The notes beneath the pieces were generated by a model that saw only the letters and a list, made by a program, of their open reading frames with translations, was not told the DNA's origin and ran no database searches. This document shows, piece by piece, positions 1 to 8,923 of a DNA stretch of 64,000 nt. Origin of the DNA: Symsagittifera roscoffensis (lineage: Eukaryota > Xenacoelomorpha > Acoela > Convolutidae); NCBI RefSeq assembly GCF_963678635.1, contig NC_087071.1, forward strand, positions 14,290,226 through 14,354,225. Direction: 5' to 3'. The translations under genes and the position numbers were made by a program. Each line of letters starts with the position of its first letter. Position 1 is the stretch's first letter.

Positions 1-290
1 ACCCCAATAGGAACCCACTATAGGGTTGAGAAAATTAAGTTCGGTTAGTTTTTTATATCAAAGTTTTTTGAAAAAAAAAAAAGAATGAAAAATCTTAAAA
101 AACGCCATATCTCGAAAACCATAAGGAATTGAGCAGTCATACTTGGACGTTAGATTTAGAGCCCTTGAGTTTACCCCGACAGGACCCCACTATAGGGTTG
201 AGAAAATTAAGTTCGGTTTAATTTTTTTACATCTAATTTTTTTGAAAAAAAAAGAATGAAAAATCATAATTAGAGCGTTTTAATATACGA
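1..290. repeat. tandem repeat, about 172-bp unit, in DBT intron
   Basis: Two copies of a unit that includes CACTATAGGGTTGAG and AAAATTAAGTTCGGTT lie 172 bases apart (near 14 and 186). Each copy is followed by a run of A and GAATGAAAAATC. The array is cut by the left edge, so its full length is unknown. It lies in the DBT intron downstream of exon 2. No coding sequence is visible. Confidence 0.8.
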
Positions 291-295
291 TATAG

Positions 296-418
296 CTTAA
301 ACGTGCAAAAAAAACACTTTCGTTAAACATGCAAAAAATACCACGTCGAAAAGTTTAAACATGCAAAGATAGAGTTCTCTTAAACATGTCAACATAGGGA
401 CTTCTTAAACATCTGTCG
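296..418. repeat. irregular short repeat, core TTAAACATGCAAA
   Basis: Five imperfect copies of a TTAAACATG(C)AAA-type core start near 299, 325, 355, 381 and 405, spaced about 25-30 bases, with diverging spacers. The array sits between the 172-bp repeat and DBT exon 2, inside the intron. It is probably simple intronic minisatellite sequence; I see no reading frame in it. Confidence 0.6.
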
Positions 419-466
419 CATGAAACGCCAATTAAATAATAGATTGATTGATGATTGATTGATTAC

Positions 467-664
467 CTCTCGCTTCATTGCCACTAAGGAGTTCATATTC
501 ACTTCATCGCTGTATGTGAAATGTGGAATCTGCAGCGAAGATGTCATCGCTTTGTGCATTCCCTTCTGGTATGCTGTCAATTTCACAACTGTGTCATGAC
601 TGGAGGCAACTGGTGCTGGTTGGAAACTACTGGTGAAACTTGTTGGCGTTTTGCACTCAGATGA
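467..664 (-). CDS. DBT: DBT exon 2: start of the E2 acyltransferase catalytic domain
   Basis: Second visible exon of the branched-chain 2-oxoacid dehydrogenase E2 gene. It encodes 66 codons in phase 0. After a flexible Ser/Pro-rich linker it enters the catalytic domain with VKLTAYQKGMHKAM and IPHFTYSDEVNM, the usual N-terminal helix and substrate-channel entry of E2 acyltransferases (human DBT has IPHFGYCDEIDL here). The 3' splice site is TTTCTTTGCAG ending at 665 and the 5' splice site is GTAATC at 466-461. Exon 1 also ends in phase 0, so the junction keeps frame. The rest of the catalytic domain, including the His-Asp active-site motif, must lie left of the window. I am sure of the family and fairly sure of the exon ends. 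Confidence 0.9.
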
Positions 665-960
665 CTGCAAAGAAAGCTTGAGTTACTAATTTACTCAAAA
701 ACTATCAAGATTTCAAAATAATGATGGAATCAAGCAGTATCAGTACGAAGCTGGTTGTTCAGAAAAAAAAATATATTTGTTTTTCAAGTTTATCTGTAGC
801 TATACCAACTGTTTTTCTTGTAATTTTATGTTCCAGAACAATAAAATTAAATGTCAAAATTAAATATCGAAAGAACTACAGAAAAAAAAACATGGTCAAC
901 CTGGTTATTAGGAATAAAAAAATTTTTCAAGTCAAAGTTTGATCGATTCAAGCAACTCAC

Positions 961-1629
961 TTCTATGAAAGCGGTCTTGGGTTCCTTGCTCTGGAAATTG
1001 ATCAAATCTTCCTTCAAGACTCGGCCTTTTGGCCCCGTTCCAAAAACCGTTGTTAAATCAATTTTCATTTCGGATGCCATCCGTCTCACGACTGGGGTCG
1101 CTAAAACTTTACCAAGTGACTCATTTTCAACTGGAGTTTTCTGCCTTTCGAAAGGATCTGATAGCTCTTGGCCTTCCGAGTCTGCTATATTTTCTGTGAT
1201 GGAATCTAGGCTCGAGCTTGTATCTTCTTCTTCAGTCACTTCTATGTCGACAAACGGAAGCCCCACTTGGGCTGTTTCATCAACTTCATAGTACAGTTTT
1301 CTGACAATTCCGTCATACCTACTTGTGATGGTCACTGACGCTTTATCACTCTGCACTTCGCAAATCTGATCAAACTGATTAACGGTATCTCCTTCTTTGA
1401 TGAACCATTCTTTTATAACGACTTCTTTTATTCCTTCGCCAATATCCGAAAGCTTGTAAGGAACAATTGACATCTGCAATCGGGGAACAACGTGACTCCG
1501 ATAAGGACCCAAAAACCTGTGACATCTAGAGCTCAAGTTGCATTCTAAATACGCTCCTTTTGAGCAAGAAACAATAGGGAAACTTGATTTCGACCTAATG
1601 AATTTTGTCAGGAACCCAGCTCTTCTCAT
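961..1629 (-). CDS. DBT: DBT exon 1: presequence, lipoyl domain, E3-binding domain
   Basis: Encodes the first 223 residues of mitochondrial lipoamide acyltransferase E2, the core of the complex that degrades Leu, Ile and Val keto acids. Residues 1-50 are rich in Arg, Lys and Ser without acids, a typical mitochondrial presequence. Residues 55-131 are a lipoyl domain with the DIGEG start and lipoyl lysine 96 in SDKAS. An acidic hinge follows. Residues 175-212 are the peripheral-subunit-binding domain (ATPVVRRMASE, GTGPKGRVLKEDL). The exon ends at 961 with donor GTGAGT. The start ATG follows AAA, and a later Met (residue 53) would drop the presequence. The 296-base intron to exon 2 is AT-rich. 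El-1 begins 587 bases upstream of this start codon. Confidence 0.93.
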
Positions 1630-1689
1630 TTTGACTGTTCAGATTAATGGAAAGGCACCATTCGGTTACTAAAACCCGATAAAAAACTA

Positions 1690-1766
1690 AAATACAAAAG
1701 AGCCCTTCCGTTTAGTTACGGTGAGTGCACAATCTAGATAGGGCCATACCAGCGTTATAAAAATGC
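1690..1766. repeat. short dispersed repeat shared with 61070-61140
   Basis: The stretch GCCCTTCCGTTTAGTTACGG, then a 10-20 base divergent part, TAGATAGGGCCATACCAGC and TTATAAAAAT reappears with about 80 percent identity at 61070-61140 in the same orientation. One copy lies just outside El-1, the other just outside El-2. On the minus strand this copy is 60-140 bases upstream of the DBT start codon, so it may overlap the DBT promoter. Identity unknown. Confidence 0.6.
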
Positions 1767-2215
1767 ATATATATCAGCAAGCTGTACCATTTTATCAATG
1801 AAGTCATAAATCAGCATTAAATGCATCGTCGTAATGTTAATTTCGAACTTATTAAATAGATTTCAGTTAAAATATGAATATAAGGGGCAGCCGTGGTGGC
1901 CCCAATAGTCAATGTTGAATTGTTGAAAAAATTGATCAGAAGTAGAAGAAGAAAGAACACTATACAGTAAAAAGCCGAGGCATCAGTAGAAGCAAAGTGT
2001 AAATAATAAAGTTGGTTAAAATTCATTGGTTAATCAAACAAAAACACAACATCAGAAAACAAGCAATAAACAAAACAAAGCAAAACAGAACAAGTTCGGT
2101 TACAGTTCAGAAATTGGTTGATTAAAATATCTGAAGTTACGGATACTAAAAAAACATAAGTTTTAAGAATTAAGAACGAGCTGGTATTAAAACTTTACAA
2201 ACAATTTTATAGATA
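1767..2215. other. AT-rich intergenic DNA between DBT and El-1
   Basis: No supported gene. The short open frames here have the composition of random AT-rich DNA and match nothing I know. The segment ends in TTATAGATA directly beside the El-1 LTR. The DBT 5' UTR or promoter may extend into it, but I see no clear motif. Confidence 0.5.
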
Positions 2216-3060
2216 TGTAACATTCGCCCAAATACTACACAGCGACGGAGCGTAGAAAAAGTACCTATTAACGACTGGCAGGCGTCAGTTACCTTAATCC
2301 TACTCGTTTTTCACCGTCTCGACCTTGCCAGTTGATTTTCTGGTCTGTTTAGGGCTAAGTAAAAACTTATTATTTTTAGGCCATCAGTCAAACGACTTTT
2401 GATCAGCTTTCGTTTACATGCGAACACAACCACATAGCTGAGTCTCGGATCCTCAGACCACGTGATTGCCATTAAAAAAAACGGCTCGAACAACCAATTT
2501 TAAAATGTTTTTGTGTAAAAGTTCTATATTAAATCCATTGGAGATGGATTGACACTTTCCTCTTTCTAGCTACTCATATTCTAAAATATCAAATTATACC
2601 GATGTTAATTCAGACTTCTACGACATGCAAGTAGATACAAAGTCAGTTATATATAGTCCCTTCACATAAAACAGTCTCTGGGGGACCAAGCCTCCGCTCC
2701 CGTAATCTTCCTGAGATAACGTTCTTATCTCTTCCAATTTGTGGCACGGGAGGGTTCCGTGGAATATTCCTTCTCCACTGAAGCTTCCTTCTCCACTAAT
2801 ATCCACTGCTAAGAGTCTTATCGTGTGTTGTTGCGCATGTCGTCTTGCGAATGCACTTAGGATAGATTTGCGAAATCGGTCTGGACTGAAAGGCGCACTG
2901 CTCAAAGTGTTCTGGAACAAATTTGCACTCTATGACGAAAGTAATAAATGCACATGGAAGCTTGCATGTGATTGTGCGACAAACAATTGTAGAACTAGAC
3001 TCGCGATATGAGACGTGAAGGATGACAGGGGCCTGGACCCCTTGTGGAAACACTAAATCC

Positions 3061-3115
<55 letters not shown>

Positions 3116-3334
3116 ATAAGAGGCTTCGTGTTTTTCGTCTCTTGTGCGACCGTTTTCCACATTCTTTTTCGTTGTTCTGTTTTTTTGTCCCTCTTAGTCG
3201 AAATTGCCGTCTTTTTCTATTTCTCAGAAATATTCCTACCCTCCTTCGCAATACTTTTTCATTACTAAGGCCTTTATTCGTTTTCTTTTGTGTCGCCGGA
3301 AGGTTGCACCGTGCCTATCTGGCAGAATGGCACA
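2216..3334 (-). repeat. El-1 3' LTR
   Basis: Matches the 5' LTR at 25740-26621 over its whole length except for an insertion of about 280 bases (2835-3115). In plus orientation it starts TGTAACATTCGCCC and ends GAATGGCACA, the reverse complement of TG...CA termini. The PPT-bearing sequence is adjacent at 3336-3348. A short inverted repeat, GTGCC and GGCAC, lies at the U3 tip (3311-3333). Confidence 0.88.
2835..3115 (+). mobile_element. 5'-truncated LINE insertion with (CTA)18 tail inside El-1 3' LTR
   Basis: This block is absent from the El-1 5' LTR, where TTGTTGC continues almost directly into ATAAGAGGC. It carries a plus-strand frame to 3011 reading RLANALRIDLRNRSGLKG, then CTWKLACDCATN and a stop. 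This looks like the extreme C-terminus of a LINE ORF2 with a short 3' UTR. It ends in a 55-base CTA microsatellite (3061-3115). A coding end plus a simple-sequence tail is what target-primed reverse transcription leaves. The family is not identified. Confidence 0.6.
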
Positions 3335-3335
3335 T

Positions 3336-3348
3336 ACTCCCCGGACAA
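3336..3348 (-). promoter_or_regulatory. El-1 polypurine tract (plus-strand primer site)
   Basis: In sense orientation TTGTCCGGGGAGT stands one base before the 3' LTR start TGTGCC. The GGGGAG purine run next to U3 is where the RNase H-resistant plus-strand primer is expected. El-2 has the same arrangement at 37643-37655. The same 13-mer recurs inside pol at 14045, 16506 and 16548, with a 12-base version at 16591. Confidence 0.75.
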
Positions 3349-3352
3349 GTTG

Positions 3353-3590
3353 CAATGTCCCTATTGATCGCATACCACCGGGTTATCGTCAAGTAGTGTT
3401 CCAGTTCTCTATAATCAATCTTACAAATCGCATAAGAAAATGAAATTTATCTACTCTTGATAATCAATCTTACAAATCCCGGGCAATGTCCCTATTGATC
3501 GCATAACACCGGGTTATCGTCAAGTAGTGTTCCAGTTCTCTATAATCAATCTTACAAATCGCATAAGAAAATGAAATTTATCTACTCCAC
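3353..3590. repeat. 131-bp tandem duplication in El-1 3' UTR
   Basis: CAATGTCCCTATTGATCGCA occurs at 3353 and again at 3484. Both copies run through CCGGGTTATCGTCAAG to ATGAAATTTATCTACTC. The copies are almost identical, so the duplication is recent. El-2 has a single related copy after 37670. Confidence 0.85.
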
Positions 3591-4230
3591 CTCAACTCAC
3601 TACGTGTTCACAAATGGCATCGTACTACATCTCACTGCCTTTCAACATTTTCACAAAATTTGCACCATGAGGAGTGTCCTAGACAAAATTTCTTTTCTGA
3701 CTACTTCCGTCGTCTTGCCATAAAACTTCTTATTGCTCTTTGTGATTAAAAAGTGGGACGTGGCACGGCCACGCACCCGTTAAAATTAACTTAACATCAT
3801 TCACCAAGTATAATCAGTTATTTATGCGGTCCCTTCAATATTAAAACTAAGAAACTCTGTGGCTAGGAAAGTTATTGAGTTATGCACCCTCTCGAGCGAG
3901 TTTACTCAAACTTACCATGTCGCCACACAGTGAAATTGTGTCTTACACAGGTTAAAAACTTCAGTCATGTTTAAATAGGTAAATATACTCACCTATGTTC
4001 TATATATATACATAAGTAGTATAACTAAAATTCTCTTTCAACAATTTTAACAATTTAAACAATTTTAAAAGTTTGGTTTGACCAAACTAAATTGAAACAA
4101 AAAGTTTAACAAGTTCAATAATCAAACTTGGCTGATTGGTTCAAGTTTTAACACACAAAGACAATCAAGTTTTTTCTCCTTCTCTTCTTTTCTTGCTCAC
4201 GTCTTCACTTGTTCTCTTCGTTCATCATCT
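3591..4230 (-). other. El-1 3' untranslated region
   Basis: AT-rich, no long reading frame. It aligns in patches with El-2 37700-38500, for example AAACTCTGTGGCTAGRA followed by a short inverted repeat around CTCGAGCGAG or CTTCGAGAG, and a TTTAAATA block. A pyrimidine-rich run on the plus strand at 4170-4195 gives a second purine-rich tract in sense. It is not next to an LTR, so I do not call it the PPT. Confidence 0.5.
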
Positions 4231-4974
4231 TCATTCCATCGCTTCTCCATCCTGATCTTCAGCTTCGCTGTCTTCTAGGACTTTCTCCAGCATGTACATG
4301 GAGTTGCGGGCCGTGCCCCAACTCTCCTGTTCCAACAGCCTCGGTTTGCAACAAGGTAGCAAGTCCACATTCACCTTTTGCTCCCGGTTCCTGCAAAAGC
4401 TGTTGTGAAGACATAGGCTCACATTTCTTTCTAGGTCAGCTCTTAAGACCTCTTTCTTCTCATCTTCAGTTACACAAGGCGCTCCAGCTACTCGATTCAC
4501 CACCGTGGTGACCGCGTTTCTGTGCGTCAGGTATGCTCTCTTATAGGCTCCCGGTCCTATATCTAGCTGGAAAGATTGATAGGCTTCCGTGTTCCACGAC
4601 ATGTGACGCTTCGCGCGTTCATACATCCATGATGTCATCACTGCACAGAACCAAGGCAACAATCTTTGCCTTGACCATATTCTTTCAATGGCTTTGGGTA
4701 TTATCAGAACCTTGCAGGTGGTTCTGAAAAGATCCAATTCACGACTCATCTTCACGTTGCTCAGCTGCTCAGGAGTCGGCACGGCCGTCTCCTGTTCACT
4801 TGTGTCCGCGGTAGCCTCCAACCATCTCACTGCCAGCATGGCACTAACCACCACGATTGACATCGGTTGATTCTGATCGGGCAACCCCGTAGAGTACAAT
4901 TCTCCTCGTCGTCCCATACTAGCATCAGATTCCCGCATTTGGGGTACCACAACGTCTGGGCCAAGCAGTGGCAA
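4231..4974 (-). CDS. El-1 second polyprotein, C-terminal segment (Cys-rich end)
   Basis: Open frame of 247 codons, the last part of the second coding block. It aligns with El-2 38550-39065: shared blocks include LLPWFCAVMTSWMYERAKRH, AYLTHRNAVTTVVN, and a terminal cysteine cluster, LHNSFCRNRE followed by LPCC. The tail is acidic (DSEAEDQDGEAME) and ends at the stop at 4231. A hydrophobic run, MSIVVVSAMLAV, is short for a membrane span. I do not recognise the family. Compared with El-2, about 110 residues just upstream are missing here, where the sequence has a small direct repeat (CAAATCATATGACCTC) around 5075-5105, a probable deletion scar. Confidence 0.6.
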   Translation of the reverse strand: MPLLGPDVVVPQMRESDASMGRRGELYSTGLPDQNQPMSIVVVSAMLAVRWLEATADTSEQETAVPTPEQLSNVKMSRELDLFRTTCKVLIIPKAIERIWSRQRLLPWFCAVMTSWMYERAKRHMSWNTEAYQSFQLDIGPGAYKRAYLTHRNAVTTVVNRVAGAPCVTEDEKKEVLRADLERNVSLCLHNSFCRNREQKVNVDLLPCCKPRLLEQESWGTARNSMYMLEKVLEDSEAEDQDGEAME

Positions 4975-5120
4975 GGATACTCCCCATGGGTTCTCACTAT
5001 GTTCCCTCGCTCTCTGCTTCTGGAACTAACTCACATTACCTTCGTTCAATCTTAGGAACTCTTCACCCACAAATCATATGACCTCGCCAACAAATCATAT
5101 GACCTCTCCGACATTCTGGC

Positions 5121-6257
5121 CTACCTCACGCACTTTGGCACAGAGAAAAGTTGGTCAATCAACACCTGCTGCGTCCTCGCATCCATTACCACCATGTGCG
5201 TAGGATACCTACTATTGCAATATGGCGCGGAGCTTGAGCCCACCAGATTTTTTGAACCAGTATGTTCATGATATGCTTCACTATCCTTCAGATTCATTTC
5301 GTTTTCCAGAGCTTCTCGCCAGCCTCCGATCCTCTGCTCTGTCTGCAATGCTCCAGGGAATACTTCCACGCTGAGGGACGTCACTAGCTACTGGGCACGC
5401 TCCAGGCGCTCAAGCGATTCTATAGAACTCGTCATGCTACAAAATCCCAAGGCTGTGGTCAAGTTTACATCCGTCACCCCATGACAGTCCGCGACCAACT
5501 CCATGCCACTCTTATCCGACATGCTCAATCTTCCGTAAAATTGTGCCAGTTGTCGATGCTGCTCGCTCAGCGTAATCAGGCAGTGCCCCAAGTTGCAAAC
5601 ATGTCCTTCCATCCCACTATGTTGAGCCAAGCATGTGCCTTGCTTCAACCAATTGCTCGATGGATTTTCCTCGGATAGCTCCGTGGACGGGTTGCTCTTC
5701 CGCTTCGTCAACCTCATGGCCAGCAGATGGTGTATCATGGCCAGATCATGTAAACTCGCGTCATCATCCAGGTCTAACGTGATATCCGCCGTCATGTCCC
5801 AGATTAAACCGGCGTTAGGATGAGGACAACAAGAAGGCTTCATGAGTTCCCATATCGTTACTAGTCTGGTTTTCAAGGGACCGTCCCAAGAACCACAATC
5901 AAAACTCACTTGCCCCTTTAGCTCGGGAACCGAGGGTTCGACCACTCGTTCTTCTAAGATAATTCCCAGCTTGGGTTGTTCCACCATCATCATTCCAGTT
6001 TCTTTAATCCGTTCAACCCAGAAATTGAGTACTATGACTTGCTCATAGTCAAAGTACGCTTCCCTGGCTTCTTCATTCACGAAGGGATTATACGCCATCC
6101 CCGGTATGCCAGACACATATTGGAACGACTTAAGTTTCCTTAGTGTTGCAAAGTATTTTTGCCCCCTGACTGCTTCAATCAACTCCCGGTTCACTTTCAA
6201 ATCTTTGTTGGAATATCTTCTCACCTCTTCCAAACTAACGATAGCTCTCCATGTCAT
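5121..6257 (-). CDS. El-1 second polyprotein, segment G (unrecognised)
   Basis: Two open stretches, 6257-5388 and 5384-5121, lie in one frame with a single in-frame stop between them. Together they give about 375 residues. Conserved with El-2 39530-40723: RRYSNKDLK, YVSG..R/GMAYNPF, FDYEQ, LGIILEE, WELMKPSCCPHPNAG and SVPKCVR. The upstream end overlaps segment F out of frame at 6235-6257. In El-2 the same residues follow F directly, so the overlap here is a frameshift inside a longer coding sequence. No signal peptide, zinc motif or enzyme signature that I can name. Confidence 0.6.
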
Positions 6258-7620
6258 TCGACTCCCAGTTTGGTACAGTCAACGGCATATCCTGATATAG
6301 TTCCAGGAGTGCCCTAAAGAAGTTTCTTTCGCAATCAACTCCCTTTTGCCGAATGATCTTTATACATTCTCCCAAAGCAGGAGTGGGGATACGATCCACC
6401 ACGAACCTGACAAAGCAAAGGGCATCCTTACGCTTAGCCCATGCTATCGCAGAATCATCTTTTGAAATCAACGCTCGCAGAGCTTCCATCAACTCCAGCT
6501 CCTGTTCCCGTGATTTCGAATCATTACTGGCTTCATATTCCGCCTTCTTGATGCCCATCAAGCACCAAGCCAACCGTACTTGCAGGTCAGTTCTCGTGCA
6601 CGGATGAGCCAGGTACGCTGCCACCGTCGCAGGTGCATGCATCGTCTCGTCGAAGTATCTCTGGAGGGCCGCCCTCCAAGAAATTTCTAGTAATTTTTCC
6701 AATCCGATTTCGTTCGCTTCAGAGGACATTACCGTGCCGTATTCTTTCCGATTTAAGTTTGAATTCTCCGTAAGCTCTTTCAGATTTTCCTGCATGGCTC
6801 GCTTCTCGCTCCTTGCCATCAGGTGCCCTCTCGCGGAGTTCCTCGTTTTCAACATCTCCACATAACCCGCTGCTGGATCTCCCATGTGGACCGATTCCGG
6901 CACAGTGACTCGATTGTACTCGACCACGTCGAGTTGTCCTTCCAGTTTCAACTTGGCCATGTTGGTTCGCGAGGGCCTGTAATCTTCAAGTCCTCCAGAT
7001 CCACATTGACTGATGATCTCCATCTCTAACTTAGTGTCTGCCAGGGTTCGTGCTGTCTTCTTTGATTTCATGGCTGTCGTGGTCAGACCTGCCAAGAGCA
7101 TAGGGGGTATCAGATTCTCTTTTTCTCCCCCTGTCAGTGTCGCACCATCTCCTTGCCCGCTCTCGCTTGAACGACCTGCGCTCGTCAGAGAGGCCACCAC
7201 TGCGCTGGCTTTCGACTTCACCACTTTCGGGTTCACGGCTCGTTTTCCGGTCTTCCCTTTTAGTCGCTTCAGCCCCTTTCTGGCTCGTCTGACAGGTAAT
7301 TTCTTTGTGACCTGCTGATCATCGGCACTGTCTTCCGTAACTGACTCAGTCAGAACATCCGACTCCATGGAGTTCACTATTTTCTCCAGGACCTCACGCA
7401 TGATGGGTTGGTTCAATCCCACCTTCATTATGGACTGCGTCCCATATCGTCGTATCACGTCCCATGACCTTTCCATGAAATTCACTCGGCTCCAGGTTGC
7501 CCCTGTCTTGCCTTCTAACTCACTTTGGTATCTCTCCCATTCCTCTTCCGGTAGCGTACTCAGGAAGGATACCCTCATTGATTCTTCGATTTTTCTCCTC
7601 CTCGGTGACTCATGGAGCAA
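6235..7620 (-). CDS. El-1 second polyprotein, segment F (unrecognised)
   Basis: 461 open codons. A basic start (ESPRRRKIEES) leads to LSTLPEEEWERYQ and a helical segment, then a Lys/Arg-rich middle (KKLPVRRARKGLKRLKGKTG) that could bind nucleic acid or act as a nuclear signal. The second half (RTLADTKLEMEIISQCG, LARGHL-type block, KRKDALCFVRF) is best conserved with El-2 40731-42329. The first residues overlap segment E in another frame. In El-2 the equivalent QRLLMESPRRRRI is continuous with upstream sequence, so E and F were one frame. Function unknown. Confidence 0.6.
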   Translation of the reverse strand: MLHESPRRRKIEESMRVSFLSTLPEEEWERYQSELEGKTGATWSRVNFMERSWDVIRRYGTQSIMKVGLNQPIMREVLEKIVNSMESDVLTESVTEDSADDQQVTKKLPVRRARKGLKRLKGKTGKRAVNPKVVKSKASAVVASLTSAGRSSESGQGDGATLTGGEKENLIPPMLLAGLTTTAMKSKKTARTLADTKLEMEIISQCGSGGLEDYRPSRTNMAKLKLEGQLDVVEYNRVTVPESVHMGDPAAGYVEMLKTRNSARGHLMARSEKRAMQENLKELTENSNLNRKEYGTVMSSEANEIGLEKLLEISWRAALQRYFDETMHAPATVAAYLAHPCTRTDLQVRLAWCLMGIKKAEYEASNDSKSREQELELMEALRALISKDDSAIAWAKRKDALCFVRFVVDRIPTPALGECIKIIRQKGVDCERNFFRALLELYQDMPLTVPNWESNDMESYR

Positions 7621-8923
7621 TCTTTGCGGATCCCTGCTTCGGCACTCTCTCGCCTGACTTATTATTATCCATCGGAGATAAGTCAGCCGACGCCTCCTTT
7701 GTAGGGGACATGAAAGACGATGGCGTCATCAGCAATAGACTCCCATCGACTTCCCCATCGTCGTCTTCACTGAACCGGTATTCTAGCAAGTCTCTCTCCA
7801 ACGCTCCTAGATCCGTCTCACCCAGTTTTCCCATCTTTCCCTCGATGTCGTTATCGTTATCGTCCTGATCCATCAATTCATCGTCATCTGCATCAGGTTT
7901 CGGCTTGGGTCCTGAACGGCCTTGTCGTGTGTCTATGCCCGAGTCCGGCCGAGCCAGTACGGTCATGTCTCCTGCGTGATAAAACAATTCATCGTTCACC
8001 AGGAATTCTACGGACTCCTCGCCATGTGGTGCCAGGTTCTCGATCGTTATGTATGAGCCTCCTCTGCTCTCCTTTGCCACTTCCAGCATCACTACTGTCA
8101 CTTCTCCTGACCACTTCAGTCTTGATAAGTCATCTGTGGTAGTATACACTGCGTTCCACATTTCAGCCGAGACCTCTGGTCTCCTGGAAGGTAGTGCCTT
8201 GATCTTTTTCCTACTCCAAGCATCAGGAAATGAGAAGTCAAACGTGTGCGCGGCTGCAACATTCCAGCTGATGAAGCGCGGCTCCATCCCTTCACTCCAC
8301 TTCAGCATTCTCTTCTCTGCATCACGAGCTGCTCCAATGCGAGGGGCAATGACGGGAGATGTGACTCCCAGCAACATCCTCCTTATCGGTGGATATCGAG
8401 GGCATTGGTCCGGCAGCGGCCTGGACCCGGAACGCCACGCTTGCTGGTTCACTTTCGCGTTTGCATAGGCTTCTGGCAAGAGTGGGACTCTCATAGCCGC
8501 TTCTGTATCCTTCACCACTGGTCTCAAGTTCCAAAGCATCGGGTTAAACTGGATGTGGGAAAGGTCCTCACGGCCCATTCGGCACTTGAAGTGGTTGTTG
8601 AAATCCATCAACACCCAACCTGGCTCCGCTATTCTTCCGAACAGCCTATCGTCGCAGGCCAGCCCTCTCAACTCCCTCTGCTCTACCCAATTCAGCACGG
8701 AACAGTCCACAACTGAGACCAGGTTGACATACAAAACAGAATTCCTGTGTGCCTTGACTTGCACGTCCGGGAACGCGAAAGACATAACCGGTCCATACAC
8801 CACCATGACGAATTCCCGCAGTCCGTGAATCAGAGCCAACGGATCGATCCGCATCATGACAGTCAAATCTGTCAGCAAGGGCATGCCACAATACTGCTTA
8901 CACTCACCCGCATCGGTCGCCAC
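7610..8923 (-). CDS. El-1 second polyprotein, segment E (unrecognised)
   Basis: 437 open codons. The N-terminal 130 residues are best conserved with El-2 42595-43398: MPLLTDLTVMMR, LALIHGLREFV, VYGPVMSFAFPDVQV, SVLNWVEQ and LFGRIAEP. A PLIRRMLLG-like block follows. The C-terminal 100 residues are acidic and low-complexity (PKPKPDADDDELMDQDDNDN), probably disordered. It overlaps segment D by 52 bases in another frame. In El-2 the two are in one frame, separated only by a stop, so the overlap reflects a frameshift. No known domain recognised. Confidence 0.6.
   Translation of the reverse strand: MATDAGECKQYCGMPLLTDLTVMMRIDPLALIHGLREFVMVVYGPVMSFAFPDVQVKAHRNSVLYVNLVSVVDCSVLNWVEQRELRGLACDDRLFGRIAEPGWVLMDFNNHFKCRMGREDLSHIQFNPMLWNLRPVVKDTEAAMRVPLLPEAYANAKVNQQAWRSGSRPLPDQCPRYPPIRRMLLGVTSPVIAPRIGAARDAEKRMLKWSEGMEPRFISWNVAAAHTFDFSFPDAWSRKKIKALPSRRPEVSAEMWNAVYTTTDDLSRLKWSGEVTVVMLEVAKESRGGSYITIENLAPHGEESVEFLVNDELFYHAGDMTVLARPDSGIDTRQGRSGPKPKPDADDDELMDQDDNDNDIEGKMGKLGETDLGALERDLLEYRFSEDDDGEVDGSLLLMTPSSFMSPTKEASADLSPMDNNKSGERVPKQGSAKIAP

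Noticed and set aside
851-1291. Plus-strand frame of 146 codons opposite DBT exon 1
   Set aside because: Shadow of the strongly supported DBT exon on the minus strand; no family resemblance.
3022-3396. Long Leu- or Tyr-repeat protein over the CTA microsatellite
   Set aside because: The poly-Leu/Tyr/Ser runs in three frames are just the CTA repeat read through; flanking residues are LTR sequence.
4170-4195. Purine-rich (sense) tract as the El-1 PPT
   Set aside because: It is more than 800 bases from the 3' LTR; the GGGGAG tract at 3337-3342 touches the LTR and is conserved in El-2.
4688-4870. Envelope glycoprotein in the second block
   Set aside because: No signal peptide, furin site, fusion peptide or long membrane anchor; the one hydrophobic run on the coding strand is about 12 residues.
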